Shown: positions 45,733-54,460, counted from the first letter of the stretch. The stretch is DNA of 64,000 nt from Palsa-504 sp963818225 (GCA_963818225.1 CAWFRO010000014.1:248001-312000), one strand, 5' to 3'. Notes: generated by a model not told the origin, from the letters alone. Numbers and translations: made by a program.

Positions 45733-46194
45733 CTAGGCCCCGATCTCGGCCAGCAGGCGGGCGACGTGACCGGTGGCCCTGACCCCGTACAGGGCCTTCT
45801 CGATCACGCCGTCGGCGTCGATCACGAACGTGGACCTGATCACGCCGACGGTCGTCTTGCCGTACAGCTTCTTCTCCCCGTAGGCGCCGTAGGCGGCCGC
45901 GACGGCGTGATCGGGGTCGGACAGCAGCGGGAAGGTCAGGGCATCCCGGTCGCGGAACCTGGCCAGCTTGGCGGGCGGGTCGGGAGAGATCCCGAGCACC
46001 TGGGCGTCGAGGGAGTCGAGGTTGTCGCGGAAGTCGCAGGCTTCCTTGGTGCAGCCCGGCGTCATCGCGGCCGGGTAGAAGTACACGATCACCCGCGTAC
46101 CGCGCAGCGAGGACAGCGAGATCAGGTTGCCGTCCGCGTCGGGCAGGGTGAAGCCGGGGGCAGGATCACCCGGGGCGAGCCGCTGGTCAGTCAT
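45733..46194 (-). CDS. bcp: Thioredoxin-dependent thiol peroxidase (Bcp/PrxQ)
   Basis: This 153-residue peroxiredoxin reduces hydroperoxides. The peroxidatic Cys is in AAMTPGCTKEACDFRD (about residue 48), with the resolving Cys five residues on, which is the Q-type arrangement. The start overlaps the rdgB stop by 8 bp, so it is the last gene of the clpS-to-bcp run. Redox role beside cysteine biosynthesis genes is plausible but inferred. Confidence 0.93.
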   Translation of the reverse strand: MTDQRLAPGDPAPGFTLPDADGNLISLSSLRGTRVIVYFYPAAMTPGCTKEACDFRDNLDSLDAQVLGISPDPPAKLARFRDRDALTFPLLSDPDHAVAAAYGAYGEKKLYGKTTVGVIRSTFVIDADGVIEKALYGVRATGHVARLLAEIGA

Positions 46195-46798
46195 GGAGCT
46201 CTCCGGTGATAATCGGGACGAGGGCCCGGAAGGCGCGGCCGCGATGGCTGATCGCGTCCTTGTCCGCCGGGCTCATCTCGGCCGTGGTCTGGCCGAATCC
46301 ATCGGGAAGGAAGATCGGGTCGTAGCCGAACCCGCCGCTGCCGCGGGGCACGCGGATGAGCCGGCCCTCCACCTGGCCGGTCACCACCCACTCGCGGGCC
46401 TGCCGTGGCGCGGGGACGACCAGCGCGGCGGCGCAGACGAAGCGCGCGGCGAGGCGCTCGTCCGGCACGTCGGCGACCTGGGCCAGCACGAGGTCGAGGT
46501 TGGCCTGGTCGTCGCCGTGCCGGCCCGCCCAGCGGGCCGACAGCACGCCGGGCATGCCGTTCAGCGCGTCCACGCACAGGCCGGAATCGTCGGCCACGGC
46601 GGGCAGGCGGGTAAAGGCGGCGATGGCCCGGGCCTTCAGCAGCGCGTTCTCCTCGAACGTGGCCCCGGTCTCGGGCACGTCGGGGGCGCCGGGAAACTCC
46701 TCGAGCCCGGTCAAGTTGATGGTGGTACCGAGGATCCGGGACAGCTCGCGCAGCTTGGCCTCGTTCCTGGTGGCCAGGACGACGGCGTCAGCCGGCAT
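46187..46798 (-). CDS. rdgB: XTP/dITP diphosphatase (RdgB/HAM1)
   Basis: This 203-residue house-cleaning enzyme removes non-canonical purine nucleotides. VVLATRNEAKLRELSRIL at the N-terminus, ENALLKARAIAAFTRLPAVADDSGLCVDAL and GGFGYDPIFLPDG are diagnostic. It overlaps rph by 11 bp. The same rph-rdgB order is seen in mycobacteria. Confidence 0.95.
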   Translation of the reverse strand: MPADAVVLATRNEAKLRELSRILGTTINLTGLEEFPGAPDVPETGATFEENALLKARAIAAFTRLPAVADDSGLCVDALNGMPGVLSARWAGRHGDDQANLDLVLAQVADVPDERLAARFVCAAALVVPAPRQAREWVVTGQVEGRLIRVPRGSGGFGYDPIFLPDGFGQTTAEMSPADKDAISHRGRAFRALVPIITGELHD

Positions 46799-47516
46799 GG
46801 CCGTCCAGGGCGGCGCGCTGCAGGCTGGTCAGCTCGCCGCAGCCGGCCACGGCGAGGTCGAGGAGCTGGCCGAGCACGTCGCGGCTGAACGGCTCGCGCT
46901 CCGCGGTGCCCTGGATCTCCACGAAGGCGCCGCCGGCGGTGCAGACCACGTTCATGTCGGTGTCGGCCACCACGTCCTCGTCGTAACACAGGTCGAGGCG
47001 GGGCTCGCCGTCGATGACGCCGACGCTGACCGCGGCCACCGAGGTGAGCAGCGGCTCGCCCTTGGTCCTCTTCCGGCCGTGCAGCCAGGCCACGGCGTCG
47101 GCCAGCGCGACATAACCGCCGGTCACCGCCGCGGTGCGGGTCCCGCCGTCGGCCTGCAGCACGTCACAGTCGATGGTGATGGTGTTCTCGCCGAGCGCCT
47201 TGTAGTCCACGCAGGCCCGCAGCGAGCGGCCGACGAGCCGGGATATCTCCTGGGTCCGCCCGCCCAGGCGGCCCCGGACCGATTCGCGGTCATTGCGCGT
47301 GTGAGTCGCGCGCGGCAGCATGGCGTACTCGGCGGTCACCCAGCCCAGGCCGCTGCCGCGGCGCCAGCGCGGTACCTCCTCGGCCACGCTCGCGGCGCAC
47401 AACACCCGGGTCCGGCCGAATTCCACCAGCACCGAGCCCTCGGCGTGGTCGAGCCAGTTCCGAGTTATCGTCACCGGCCGCAGTTCGGTCACGGATCGCC
47501 CGTCAGGTCGAGACAT
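46788..47516 (-). CDS. rph: Ribonuclease PH
   Basis: This phosphorolytic 3'-5' exoribonuclease trims tRNA precursors. The 242-residue product begins RPDGRSVTELRPVTI. GSVLVEFGRTRVLCAASV and RATHTRNDRESVRGRLGGRTQEISRLVGRSLR follow, and QADGGTRTAAVTGG near residue 130 contributes to the active site. It lies 10 bp after the metallohydrolase gene. Confidence 0.96.
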   Translation of the reverse strand: MSRPDGRSVTELRPVTITRNWLDHAEGSVLVEFGRTRVLCAASVAEEVPRWRRGSGLGWVTAEYAMLPRATHTRNDRESVRGRLGGRTQEISRLVGRSLRACVDYKALGENTITIDCDVLQADGGTRTAAVTGGYVALADAVAWLHGRKRTKGEPLLTSVAAVSVGVIDGEPRLDLCYDEDVVADTDMNVVCTAGGAFVEIQGTAEREPFSRDVLGQLLDLAVAGCGELTSLQRAALDGHAG

Positions 47517-47526
47517 GACGTTCAGC

Positions 47527-48291
47527 CTATCCGGCCGCCCCGGGCCCGAGGACCAGTCCGGAGAAGGCCGCCGACAGCGGCCCGCGGTAGCTGGCGGCCG
47601 CCTCCGCCAGTGACCCCTCCCGGTCGGACCCCGGCACCAGGTGCGTGAGCACCAGCTGCCCGGCCCCGGCCCGGGCCGCGTGCTCCGCGGCCTGCCGCGC
47701 GGTCAGGTGCAGGTTCCGCGGATTGTCCGGGCCGCTGCGGAACGACGCCTCACACAGCAGCACGTCCGCGTCCTCGGCCAGCCGCACCAGCGCGTCGCTC
47801 TCACCCGTATCCCCCGAGTAGGCCAGCCGCCAGCCCGCCTGCTCCACCCGGAACCCGAACGTCTCCACCGAGTGGTTCATGTGCTCGGCGGTCATCCGGA
47901 ACGGCCCGATCTCCAGCGTCCCGGGCGCGAGGTCATGGACGGTGAAGCGTTCCCGGACCGCCTCGACCCCGCGGTGGCCGGACCCCAGCACCTCCGCCAC
48001 GCGCTCGGCCGTCCCGGCCGGCCCGTACACCGGGATCGGCGGCCGCGGCCCGCCCGGCGCCCACAGCCGCGCGACCGAGTACGAAGCCACGTCCACGCAG
48101 TGGTCCGCGTGCAAGTGGGACAGGCAGATCGCGTCCACCTCGAACAGCCCCGCGTACCGCTGCAGCGCCCCGAGCGCCCCGTTCCCCATGTCCACCACCA
48201 GCCGGAATCCCTCCGCCTCCAGCAGGTAGCACGACGCAGGACTATCCGGACCAGGAAAACTCCCCGAGCACCCCACCACGGTCAGCCGCAT
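47527..48291 (-). CDS. MBL-fold metallohydrolase, cyclic-nucleotide phosphodiesterase-like
   Basis: This 254-residue metallo-beta-lactamase-fold protein has metal ligands in LSHLHADHCVD, later AEHMNHSVETFGF, YSGDTGES and TH near the end. The position upstream of rph, with cysM on the other side, matches the mycobacterial gene for an atypical cAMP phosphodiesterase (Rv1339 family). ATG at 48291 (MRLTVVGCSGS) is preferred. The gene order differs from mycobacteria in lacking murI and the rhomboid gene. Confidence 0.88.
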   Translation of the reverse strand: MRLTVVGCSGSFPGPDSPASCYLLEAEGFRLVVDMGNGALGALQRYAGLFEVDAICLSHLHADHCVDVASYSVARLWAPGGPRPPIPVYGPAGTAERVAEVLGSGHRGVEAVRERFTVHDLAPGTLEIGPFRMTAEHMNHSVETFGFRVEQAGWRLAYSGDTGESDALVRLAEDADVLLCEASFRSGPDNPRNLHLTARQAAEHAARAGAGQLVLTHLVPGSDREGSLAEAAASYRGPLSAAFSGLVLGPGAAG

Positions 48292-48336
48292 GACTCCCAT
48301 TATCTCGTGAGGACGAAGGGGTGAATGGGGCGAAGA

Positions 48337-49284
48337 TCAGGCCCAGAGCTGGCCTTCGAGGCGGGACTCGGCTTCTTCCAGGGTGCCGTCGTAGGCGCCG
48401 GTGGACAGGTACTTCCAGCCGCCGTCGGCGATCAGCACCACGATGTCGGCGCGCTCGCCCTCGGCGACGGCCTTGGCCGCCATGGCCAGGCCGGCGTGCA
48501 GCGCGGCGCCGGAGGAGATGCCGGCGAAGATGCCCTCGGCGGTGATCAGCTCCCTGGTGCGGCGCAGCGCGTCGGCGGAGGACACCGAGAACCTGGTGGT
48601 CAGGACGCTGGCGTCGTACAGCTCGGGGACGAAGCCCTCGTCGACGTTGCGCAGCCCGTAGACCAGCTCGCCGTAGCGCGGCTCGGCGGCCACGATCTTG
48701 ACGCCCGGCCGGTGCTCGCGCAGGTAGCGGCCCACGCCCATGAGCGTGCCGGTGGTGCCCAGGCCCGCCACGAAGTGGGTGATCTCCGGCAGGTCGGCGA
48801 GTATCTCCGGCCCGGTCCCCTCGTAGTGCGCCCGGGCGTTGGCCTCGTTGCCGTACTGGTAGAGCATGACCCAGTCGGGATGTTCGGCCGCGATCCGCTT
48901 GGCCACCCGGACCGCCTCGTTGGAGCCGCCCGCGGCCGGGGAGCCGATGATCTCGGCGCCGTACATCCGCAGCAGCTGCCGGCGCTCCTGGCTGGTGTTC
49001 TCGGGCATGACCACGATCAGCCGGTAGCCGCGCAGCGTGGCCACCATGGCCAGGGAGATGCCGGTGTTGCCGCTGGTCGGCTCGATGATCGTGGCCCCGG
49101 GCGAGAGCAGCCCGTCCTTCTCGGCCTGCGCCACCATGAAAAACGCGGCGCGGTCCTTCACCGAACCGGTCGGGTTCCGGTCCTCGAGCTTGGCCCACAG
49201 CCGCACGTCGGCCGTCGGTGACAGCCGGGGCAGGCCGACCAGGGGCGTATGGCCGAGGGAGTCGAGCAGGTTCTCGTAGCGCAT
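48337..49284 (-). CDS. cysM: CysO-dependent cysteine synthase CysM
   Basis: This 315-residue PLP enzyme of the cysteine synthase family has the cofactor lysine in NPTGSVKDRAAF (about residue 44). PTSGNTGISLA and GLGTTGTLMGVGRYLRE bind phosphate. Adjacent cysO and mec indicate the sulfide-independent route, in which O-phosphoserine reacts with a CysO thiocarboxylate. Lys/Arg residues for phosphoserine selectivity cannot be confirmed by eye, so specificity rests on context. Confidence 0.93.
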   Translation of the reverse strand: MRYENLLDSLGHTPLVGLPRLSPTADVRLWAKLEDRNPTGSVKDRAAFFMVAQAEKDGLLSPGATIIEPTSGNTGISLAMVATLRGYRLIVVMPENTSQERRQLLRMYGAEIIGSPAAGGSNEAVRVAKRIAAEHPDWVMLYQYGNEANARAHYEGTGPEILADLPEITHFVAGLGTTGTLMGVGRYLREHRPGVKIVAAEPRYGELVYGLRNVDEGFVPELYDASVLTTRFSVSSADALRRTRELITAEGIFAGISSGAALHAGLAMAAKAVAEGERADIVVLIADGGWKYLSTGAYDGTLEEAESRLEGQLWA

Positions 49285-49305
49285 GAGCCCGATCCGTTCG
49301 GAAAA

Positions 49306-49584
49306 TTAACTGGCGCCGCCGGCCACCGCAGGCAGGACGGTCACCGTGTCCCCGTCCTTGACCGGGGTTTCCAGGCCGGCCAGGAACCGGACGTCTTCGT
49401 CGTTCAGGTACACGTTGACGAAACGCCGCAGGCCGCCGCCGTCGACCAGGCGCTCGCGCAGGCCGCCGTGCTGGCGGTCCAGATCAGCCAGCAGCTCGTC
49501 GAGCGTGGCTCCGTTTCCCTGGACCTGCTTGGCGCCGTCAGTGTAGGTGCGCAAGATCGTCGGGATGCGAACCTCGATGGCCAT
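49306..49584 (-). CDS. cysO: Ubiquitin-like sulfur carrier protein CysO (ends Gly-Gly-Ala-Ser)
   Basis: This 92-residue MoaD/ThiS-like carrier protein has a beta-grasp fold (VRIPTILRTYTDGAKQV, VNVYLNDEDVRFLAG) and a C-terminus TVTVLPAVAGG plus two further residues, Ala-Ser. Carrier activity needs a terminal Gly-Gly that is converted to a thiocarboxylate, so the two extra residues would have to be removed. The JAMM peptidase Mec directly upstream is the obvious candidate, as shown for the QbsE/QbsD pair and for releasing cysteine from CysO adducts. ATG 49584 has GGAG upstream. Confidence 0.93.
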   Translation of the reverse strand: MAIEVRIPTILRTYTDGAKQVQGNGATLDELLADLDRQHGGLRERLVDGGGLRRFVNVYLNDEDVRFLAGLETPVKDGDTVTVLPAVAGGAS

Positions 49585-49645
49585 GGACAACGCTCCTTGA
49601 ATTCCCTGTGTTGTGCCTTGGGTGGCAACCCGGGCCGGGCCGGGA

Positions 49646-50053
49646 TCATTCCACCACGGTAACCGGCTCCTCGGCGACCTGGCCGCCGGAGATGCGGAAC
49701 GAGCGGAACTCCAGCTGCCCGGGATCGCGCGTGGAGACCAGCACGTAGTGGGCGCCGGGCTCATTGGCGTAGCTGATGTCGGTGCGCGACGGGTAGGCCT
49801 CGGTGGCGGTGTGCGAGTGGTAGATGACGACCGGTTCCTCGTCCCGTTCGTCCATCTCGGTCCAGACGCGGAACTGCTCGGTGGAGTCGAACTCGTAGAA
49901 CGTCGGGGAGCGCGCGGCGTTGGTCATCGCGATGAAGCGCTCGGGGCGGTCGCTCCCGGCCGGGCCGGCCAGCACGCCGCACGCCTCGTCGGGATGGTCG
50001 GCGCGGGCGTGGGCCGCGATCTGGTCATAAAGGCCGCGGGCGATGGTGAGCAC
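49646..50053 (-). CDS. mec: JAMM/MPN+ metallopeptidase Mec
   Basis: This 135-residue zinc peptidase has the glutamate in DEACGVLAG and the JAMM motif HSHTATEAYPSRTD near residue 80. Family members cleave the cysteine adduct from CysO. GTG at 50053 starts the protein (LTIARGLYDQIAAHAR); the longer frame upstream is only a shadow of DUF2017. The gap to cysO is 60 bp. Given the C-terminal Ala-Ser on CysO, it may also mature the carrier. Confidence 0.93.
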   Translation of the reverse strand: MLTIARGLYDQIAAHARADHPDEACGVLAGPAGSDRPERFIAMTNAARSPTFYEFDSTEQFRVWTEMDERDEEPVVIYHSHTATEAYPSRTDISYANEPGAHYVLVSTRDPGQLEFRSFRISGGQVAEEPVTVVE

Positions 50054-50058
50054 GCGCC

Positions 50059-50628
50059 TTAGGCTAGCGCCTGCACGAGCGATTCCTGGACGGCGCCCAG
50101 CCAGGCGTAGACCTCGTACGCCGCCCACTGCGGGTCCTGCGGGCCCAGCCGGCTCCACTGGTCCTCGAACTCCTCGGTGACGTTCAGCCGGACGCCGAGC
50201 GCGAGGCGGACGTCGTTGAGGGCCTTGAGCCAGGCGGTGGCCTGGTCGCGGCTGAGCCGGATCTTGCCGCCGTCGCCCGGCAGCGTGTCCAGCATTTCCT
50301 GCGCGGCCTGCTGCTTGGCGCTGCGCAGCCCGGACTCGGTGTACTTGCGGAACTCCTCCGCGGCCTGCGGGTCGTCGCGGTACCCGTCGGGCAGCAGCCG
50401 GGCCAGCACGGGATCGTCGGCGGCCTGGGTCTGGCCGGCCGGATCGGTCTGGCCGGCCAGCTCGGCCTCCCACTCGGCCAGCGGGCCGTCCGAGGCCTGG
50501 GGCGCGGGCGGGCCGTCCGGGGCGATCAGCGAGATGACCTGGCCGACCAGGCTACGCAGCAGGGACGCCTCGGCGGGGGCGAGCGAGGCACGCGCGCCGC
50601 CACCTCGGGTCGGCCGGAAGGGTTCCAT
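50059..50628 (-). CDS. DUF2017 family protein
   Basis: This 189-residue protein of the actinobacterial DUF2017 family is conserved between clpS and mec. It is helical, with QQAAQEMLDTLPGDGGKIRLSRDQATAWLKALNDVRLALGVRL as the best-conserved core. Function unknown. The stop is five bases before the mec start. The clpS linkage hints at a role in proteolysis, but nothing in the sequence shows it. Confidence 0.88.
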   Translation of the reverse strand: MEPFRPTRGGGARASLAPAEASLLRSLVGQVISLIAPDGPPAPQASDGPLAEWEAELAGQTDPAGQTQAADDPVLARLLPDGYRDDPQAAEEFRKYTESGLRSAKQQAAQEMLDTLPGDGGKIRLSRDQATAWLKALNDVRLALGVRLNVTEEFEDQWSRLGPQDPQWAAYEVYAWLGAVQESLVQALA

Positions 50629-50655
50629 GGTGACCGCTGCCTGGCCGCGGGGCCG

Positions 50656-50946
50656 CTAGCTGTCGTGCTGCACGGTGGCCCACAGGCCGTACCCGTGCAG
50701 CACTTCCGCGTTGTGCTCCATGGCCTCCCTGGCCCCGGCGGCGACCACCGCCTTGCCCTTGTGGTGCACGTCGAGCATCAGCTTGTGGGCCTTCTTCTTG
50801 GGAAAGCCGAAGACCTGCTGGAACACGTACGTCACATACGTCATCAAATTGACCGGGTCGTTCCACACGATGGTGACCCAGGGCTTGTCGGTTACCGGAT
50901 GGTCAGCGGACCGCGGAAGATCCACCTCAGCGGGCGCCACGCTCAC
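50656..50946 (-). CDS. clpS: ATP-dependent Clp protease adaptor ClpS
   Basis: This 96-residue adaptor delivers N-degron substrates to ClpC/ClpA. WVTIVWNDPVNLMTYVTYVFQQVFGFPKKKAHKLMLDVHHKGKAVV contains the N-end recognition pocket (Asn-Asp-Pro and His residues). GTG at 50946 has AGGAGGT nine bases upstream. It is the first gene of the minus-strand run ending in bcp and is divergent from pncB, with only 34 bp between start codons. Confidence 0.95.
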   Translation of the reverse strand: MSVAPAEVDLPRSADHPVTDKPWVTIVWNDPVNLMTYVTYVFQQVFGFPKKKAHKLMLDVHHKGKAVVAAGAREAMEHNAEVLHGYGLWATVQHDS

Positions 50947-50980
50947 GACTAGCCACCTCCTAGTACGTAGTCTTCCACCT

Positions 50981-52357
50981 GTGACGAATTCGGTGAACCA
51001 CCAGCCCCCGGACCAGCCTGGGACCGCCCAGCTTGGCACAGCACTGCTGACCGACCAGTACGAGCTCACCATGGTGCAGGCCTCGATACGCAGCGGCGCC
51101 GCTGGCCGACGGGCCGTCTTCGAGGTCTTCGCCCGGCATCTGCCCCAGGGCCGCCGCTACGGCATGGTGGCCGGCACCGGACGGCTGCTGGAGGCCATCG
51201 AGCGGTTCCGGTTCAGCCCGGCCGAGCTGGACTTCCTGGCCGACGCGGGCATCGTGGACTCCGACACGCTGGCGTTCTGTGCATCGTACCGGTTCAGCGG
51301 CAACGTGTGGGGCTACGCCGAGGGCGACTGTTTCTTCCCCGGCTCGCCGATCCTGGTGGTGGAGAGCACGTTCGCCGAGGCAGTGGTGCTGGAAACCGTC
51401 GCGTTGTCCATCCTCAACCACGACTGCGCGATGGCGTCCGCCGCGTCCCGGATGGTGACCGCGGCCGGCGACCGCCCGCTGATCGAGATGGGCTCGCGGC
51501 GGACCCACGAGCAGGCCGCGGTGGCCAGCGCGCGGGCGGCGTATCTCGCGGGCTTCGCGTCCACCTCCAACCTGCGGGCGCGGCAGGAGTACGGCGTGCC
51601 GAGCGCCGGGACCAGCGCGCACGCGTTCACGCTGGTCCACGACAACGAACGGCAGGCGTTCGCGGCCCAGGTCGACTCACTCGGCAAGGCCACGACACTG
51701 CTGGTGGACACCTACGAGGACGTGCCCGGGGCGGTGCGGACCGCGATCGAGGTGGCGGGCCACGACCTGGGCGCGGTGCGGATCGACAGCGGCGATCTGC
51801 CCGTGCTGGCCCGGCAGGTACGCGCCGAGCTGGACTCGCTGGGCGCGACCCAGACCCGGATCGTGCTGACCGGCGACCTGGACGAGTACTCGATCGCGGC
51901 GCTCGGCGCGGTGCCGGTGGACGGCTACGGGGTCGGCACGTCGCTGGTCACCGGGTCCGGCGCGCCGACGGCGGCCCTGGTGTACAAGCTGGTGGCCCGC
52001 GCGCTTGACGCCGGCCAGGACAGCGAGCTGGCGCCGGTGGCCAAACGGTCGGTGGGCAAGCCAGGCCGGGGCGGGCGCAAGTGGGCGGTCCGGCACCTTG
52101 ACGCCGACGGCACCGCGGTGAGCGAGCGGATCAGCCTGACCCCGCCCGAGCCCGGGCCGCGGGACCGGGAACTGCTGGTGCCGCTGGTGGTCGCGGGCGA
52201 GATCGTGGGCCGCGAGGCGCTCAGCGCGGCGCGTGAGCGGCACCGCGCGGCGCTGGCCGAGCTGCCGGCGCACGCGCTGCAGCTGTCCCGCGGCTACCCG
52301 GCCATCCCCACGGTGTTCGAGCCGGACGGCACCGACCCGGACGGCACTGAGGGGTAG
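50981..52357 (+). CDS. pncB: Nicotinate phosphoribosyltransferase
   Basis: This enzyme makes nicotinate mononucleotide for NAD salvage. The 458-residue product has the N-terminal GTALLTDQYELTMVQA. GSRRTHEQAAVASARAAYLAGFASTSN and AGTSAHAFTLVHD form the active site, and IRIDSGDLP-like VRIDSGDLPVLARQVR and GYGVGTSLVTG bind phosphate. GTG at 50981 follows the clpS divergent region with no clear ribosome binding site. A nicotinamidase gene lies 600 bp downstream on the same strand. Confidence 0.95.
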   Translation: MTNSVNHQPPDQPGTAQLGTALLTDQYELTMVQASIRSGAAGRRAVFEVFARHLPQGRRYGMVAGTGRLLEAIERFRFSPAELDFLADAGIVDSDTLAFCASYRFSGNVWGYAEGDCFFPGSPILVVESTFAEAVVLETVALSILNHDCAMASAASRMVTAAGDRPLIEMGSRRTHEQAAVASARAAYLAGFASTSNLRARQEYGVPSAGTSAHAFTLVHDNERQAFAAQVDSLGKATTLLVDTYEDVPGAVRTAIEVAGHDLGAVRIDSGDLPVLARQVRAELDSLGATQTRIVLTGDLDEYSIAALGAVPVDGYGVGTSLVTGSGAPTAALVYKLVARALDAGQDSELAPVAKRSVGKPGRGGRKWAVRHLDADGTAVSERISLTPPEPGPRDRELLVPLVVAGEIVGREALSAARERHRAALAELPAHALQLSRGYPAIPTVFEPDGTDPDGTEG

Positions 52358-52464
52358 GCGTTGTGGAGTAGGCGCTGAGGAGTAGGGGCCCCGGGCCCGG
52401 AGCCGCGCCCGCGCGGGGGCAAATCCGTTCGCCGCACGGCGCCGGCCCGGCTAGCCTGCCTGGC

Positions 52465-52932
52465 ATGCCAGTTGACTTCGCGTCGTTTGCGGCCGTGCTG
52501 CGGGAGCTGGGCGTGGCGGGCGCGGTGCGGGAACTGCCCGAGCCCGCGCCGACGGCCGCGGCCGCGGCGGCCCAGCTCGGCTGCGAGGTGGGCGCGATCG
52601 CGAACAGCCTGATCTTCAGCGCCGACGGGGCGCCGCTGCTGGTCATGACCAGCGGTGCCCACCGGGTGCAGGAGGCGCGGGTGGCGGCGCTGCTCGCAGT
52701 GGCGACGGTGCAGCGAGCCGACGCCCGTTCGGTCCGGGCGTGGACCGGCCAGGCCATCGGCGGCGTCGCCCCGGTCGGCCATCCGGCGCCGATCCGCACC
52801 CTGGTCGACACGTGGCTCGAGCCCTACGACGTGGTGTGGGCGGCGGCCGGGCACCCGCACACCGTGTTCCCGACCTCGTTCGCCGAGCTCGTCCGGATGA
52901 CGTCCGGCACGCCCGCCGAAGTGGGGCCGTGA
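52465..52932 (+). CDS. YbaK/EbsC-family aminoacyl-tRNA editing protein
   Basis: This 155-residue protein matches the stand-alone prolyl-tRNA editing (YbaK/INS) fold. It has CEVGAIANSLIFSADGAPLLVMTSGAHRV, AWTGQAIGGVAPVGHPAPI and the closing AAAGHPHTVFPTSFAELVRMT. It hydrolyses mischarged tRNAs, with specificity (Cys, Ala or other) not decidable here. It lies between pncB and pncA. Confidence 0.9.
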   Translation: MPVDFASFAAVLRELGVAGAVRELPEPAPTAAAAAAQLGCEVGAIANSLIFSADGAPLLVMTSGAHRVQEARVAALLAVATVQRADARSVRAWTGQAIGGVAPVGHPAPIRTLVDTWLEPYDVVWAAAGHPHTVFPTSFAELVRMTSGTPAEVGP

Positions 52933-52952
52933 CCGGGGATACGGTTGAGCCT

Positions 52953-53525
52953 ATGCGTGCGCTGATCATCGCCGACGTGCAGAACGACTTCTGCGAGGGC
53001 GGCTCGCTGGCCGTGGCCGGCGGGACCGCGGTGGCCCGGGCCATCAGCAGGTATCTCGCGGACGGCCCCGGCTACGCGCACGTCGTGGCGACCAAGGACT
53101 TCCACGTCGATCCGGGCAGCCATTTCTCCGGCCACCCGGATTACGTGGCGTCGTGGCCGCCGCACTGCGTGGCGGGCACGACGGGCGCGGACTTCCATCC
53201 TGACCTGGACACCTCGGGGGTCGAGGCGGTGTTCCGCAAGGGACAGCACGCCGCGGCCTACAGCGGGTTCGAGGGCGCCGACGACGACGGAACGCCGCTG
53301 GGCGACTGGCTGCGCGGGCACGGGATCGACGAGGTCGACGTGGCCGGCATCGCCACTGACTACTGCGTGCGCGCGACCGCCGCTGACGCGGCCCGGGCCG
53401 GATTGGCGACGCGGGTCCTGCTCGACCTGACCGCCGCCATCGCTCCGGCGTCGACGGCGAAGGCCATCGCGGACCTGCGCGGCTACGGGGTGGAACTCAC
53501 CGGCACGCCGGCCGGCGGCTCCTAA
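52953..53525 (+). CDS. pncA: Nicotinamidase (isochorismatase-like)
   Basis: This enzyme deamidates nicotinamide to nicotinate, the PncB substrate. The 190-residue product has the catalytic Asp in IADVQNDFC, Lys in ATKDFHVD and the nucleophile Cys in GIATDYCVRATAADAARAG. Metal-binding DxHxxH-like residues lie in KDFHVDPGSHFSGHPDY. ATG at 52953 is used. The stop lies in a short tandem duplication (CGGCCGGCGGCTCCT repeated), so a second stop follows 19 bp later. Confidence 0.94.
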   Translation: MRALIIADVQNDFCEGGSLAVAGGTAVARAISRYLADGPGYAHVVATKDFHVDPGSHFSGHPDYVASWPPHCVAGTTGADFHPDLDTSGVEAVFRKGQHAAAYSGFEGADDDGTPLGDWLRGHGIDEVDVAGIATDYCVRATAADAARAGLATRVLLDLTAAIAPASTAKAIADLRGYGVELTGTPAGGS

Positions 53526-53573
53526 CGGCCGGCGGCTCCTGAACGGCCCGCCGGTCCTCGTGGCCGGCGACGG

Positions 53574-54431
53574 CTAGGAGCCGGGGAAGACGTCGGCGAG
53601 CACCTGGCCGATGGCCGGGATCCGGCCCGGGTCCTCCGGGCCGATGACGATCATCCCTTCGGCGCCCGCGGCCGCCAGGGCGCGGGCCGCGGCGGCGAAA
53701 TCAGCCAGGTCATCGGGGGGCGGCGCGAAGACCGTCTTGGTGATCTCCGCCGGGTCCCGCCCGGCCCGCTCGCAGTGCTGCTCGAGGACGTCGAACTTGT
53801 GCCGCGCGGTGGCCGGGTCACCGAAGACGTTGCAGGCGTCCGCGTACCGCGCGGCCAGGTCGAGCGTGCGGCGCTCCCCGCCCCCGCCCACCAGGACGGG
53901 AATCGTCCCCACCGGCCGGGGCGAGTTCGGTGCGTCGTGGACCGAGTAGTACGTGCCGGCGACGCTCGCCCGCTGGCCGGCGAACATCGCGCGGCAGACC
54001 GCGAGCGCCTCGCCCAGGCGGTCCATCCGCTCGCCGGTGCCGGGAAAGGCGAGCCCGTAGGCCTCGTGCTCGGCCACGTCCCACCCGGCGCCCACGCCGA
54101 GCACGGCCCGCCCCCTGGACAGCACGTCCAGGGTCGTCACGCACTTGGCCAGCAGCGCCGGGTTGCGCAGCGTCACCGGGCTGACCAGGGCGAGCAGCCG
54201 GGCCGAGGACGTCCGCATGGCCAGGGCGCCCAGCAGCGTGTAGGCCTCGAACATCGGCGAGTCCGGGCCGCCGCCCACCCGGTTCTGCTGCAGGTGATCC
54301 GGCACCGACAGCGCGTCGAAGCCGGCCTCCTCCGCGATCTCGACCGCCGCCCGCAGCCGGTCGAACACGCCCGGGCCGTCATCGAGACTGCCGTAGGACC
54401 CGAAGTGCATGCCCCGCCTGAAGATGGCCAT
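53574..54431 (-). CDS. LLM-class F420-dependent oxidoreductase
   Basis: This 285-residue luciferase-like flavin/F420 protein shows GFDALSVPDHLQQNRVGG, LVSPVTLRNPALLAKCVTTLDVLSRGRAVLGVGAGWDVAEHEAYG and PVLVGGGGERRTLDLAARYAD, typical of the F420-binding subgroup in actinomycetes. ATG at 54431 has GGAGAAG upstream. Substrate unknown. Deformylase is 29 bp upstream on the same strand. Confidence 0.92.
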   Translation of the reverse strand: MAIFRRGMHFGSYGSLDDGPGVFDRLRAAVEIAEEAGFDALSVPDHLQQNRVGGGPDSPMFEAYTLLGALAMRTSSARLLALVSPVTLRNPALLAKCVTTLDVLSRGRAVLGVGAGWDVAEHEAYGLAFPGTGERMDRLGEALAVCRAMFAGQRASVAGTYYSVHDAPNSPRPVGTIPVLVGGGGERRTLDLAARYADACNVFGDPATARHKFDVLEQHCERAGRDPAEITKTVFAPPPDDLADFAAAARALAAAGAEGMIVIGPEDPGRIPAIGQVLADVFPGS

Positions 54432-54460
54432 CGGCTTCTCCTTCACCTTCGTGGCCAGCG

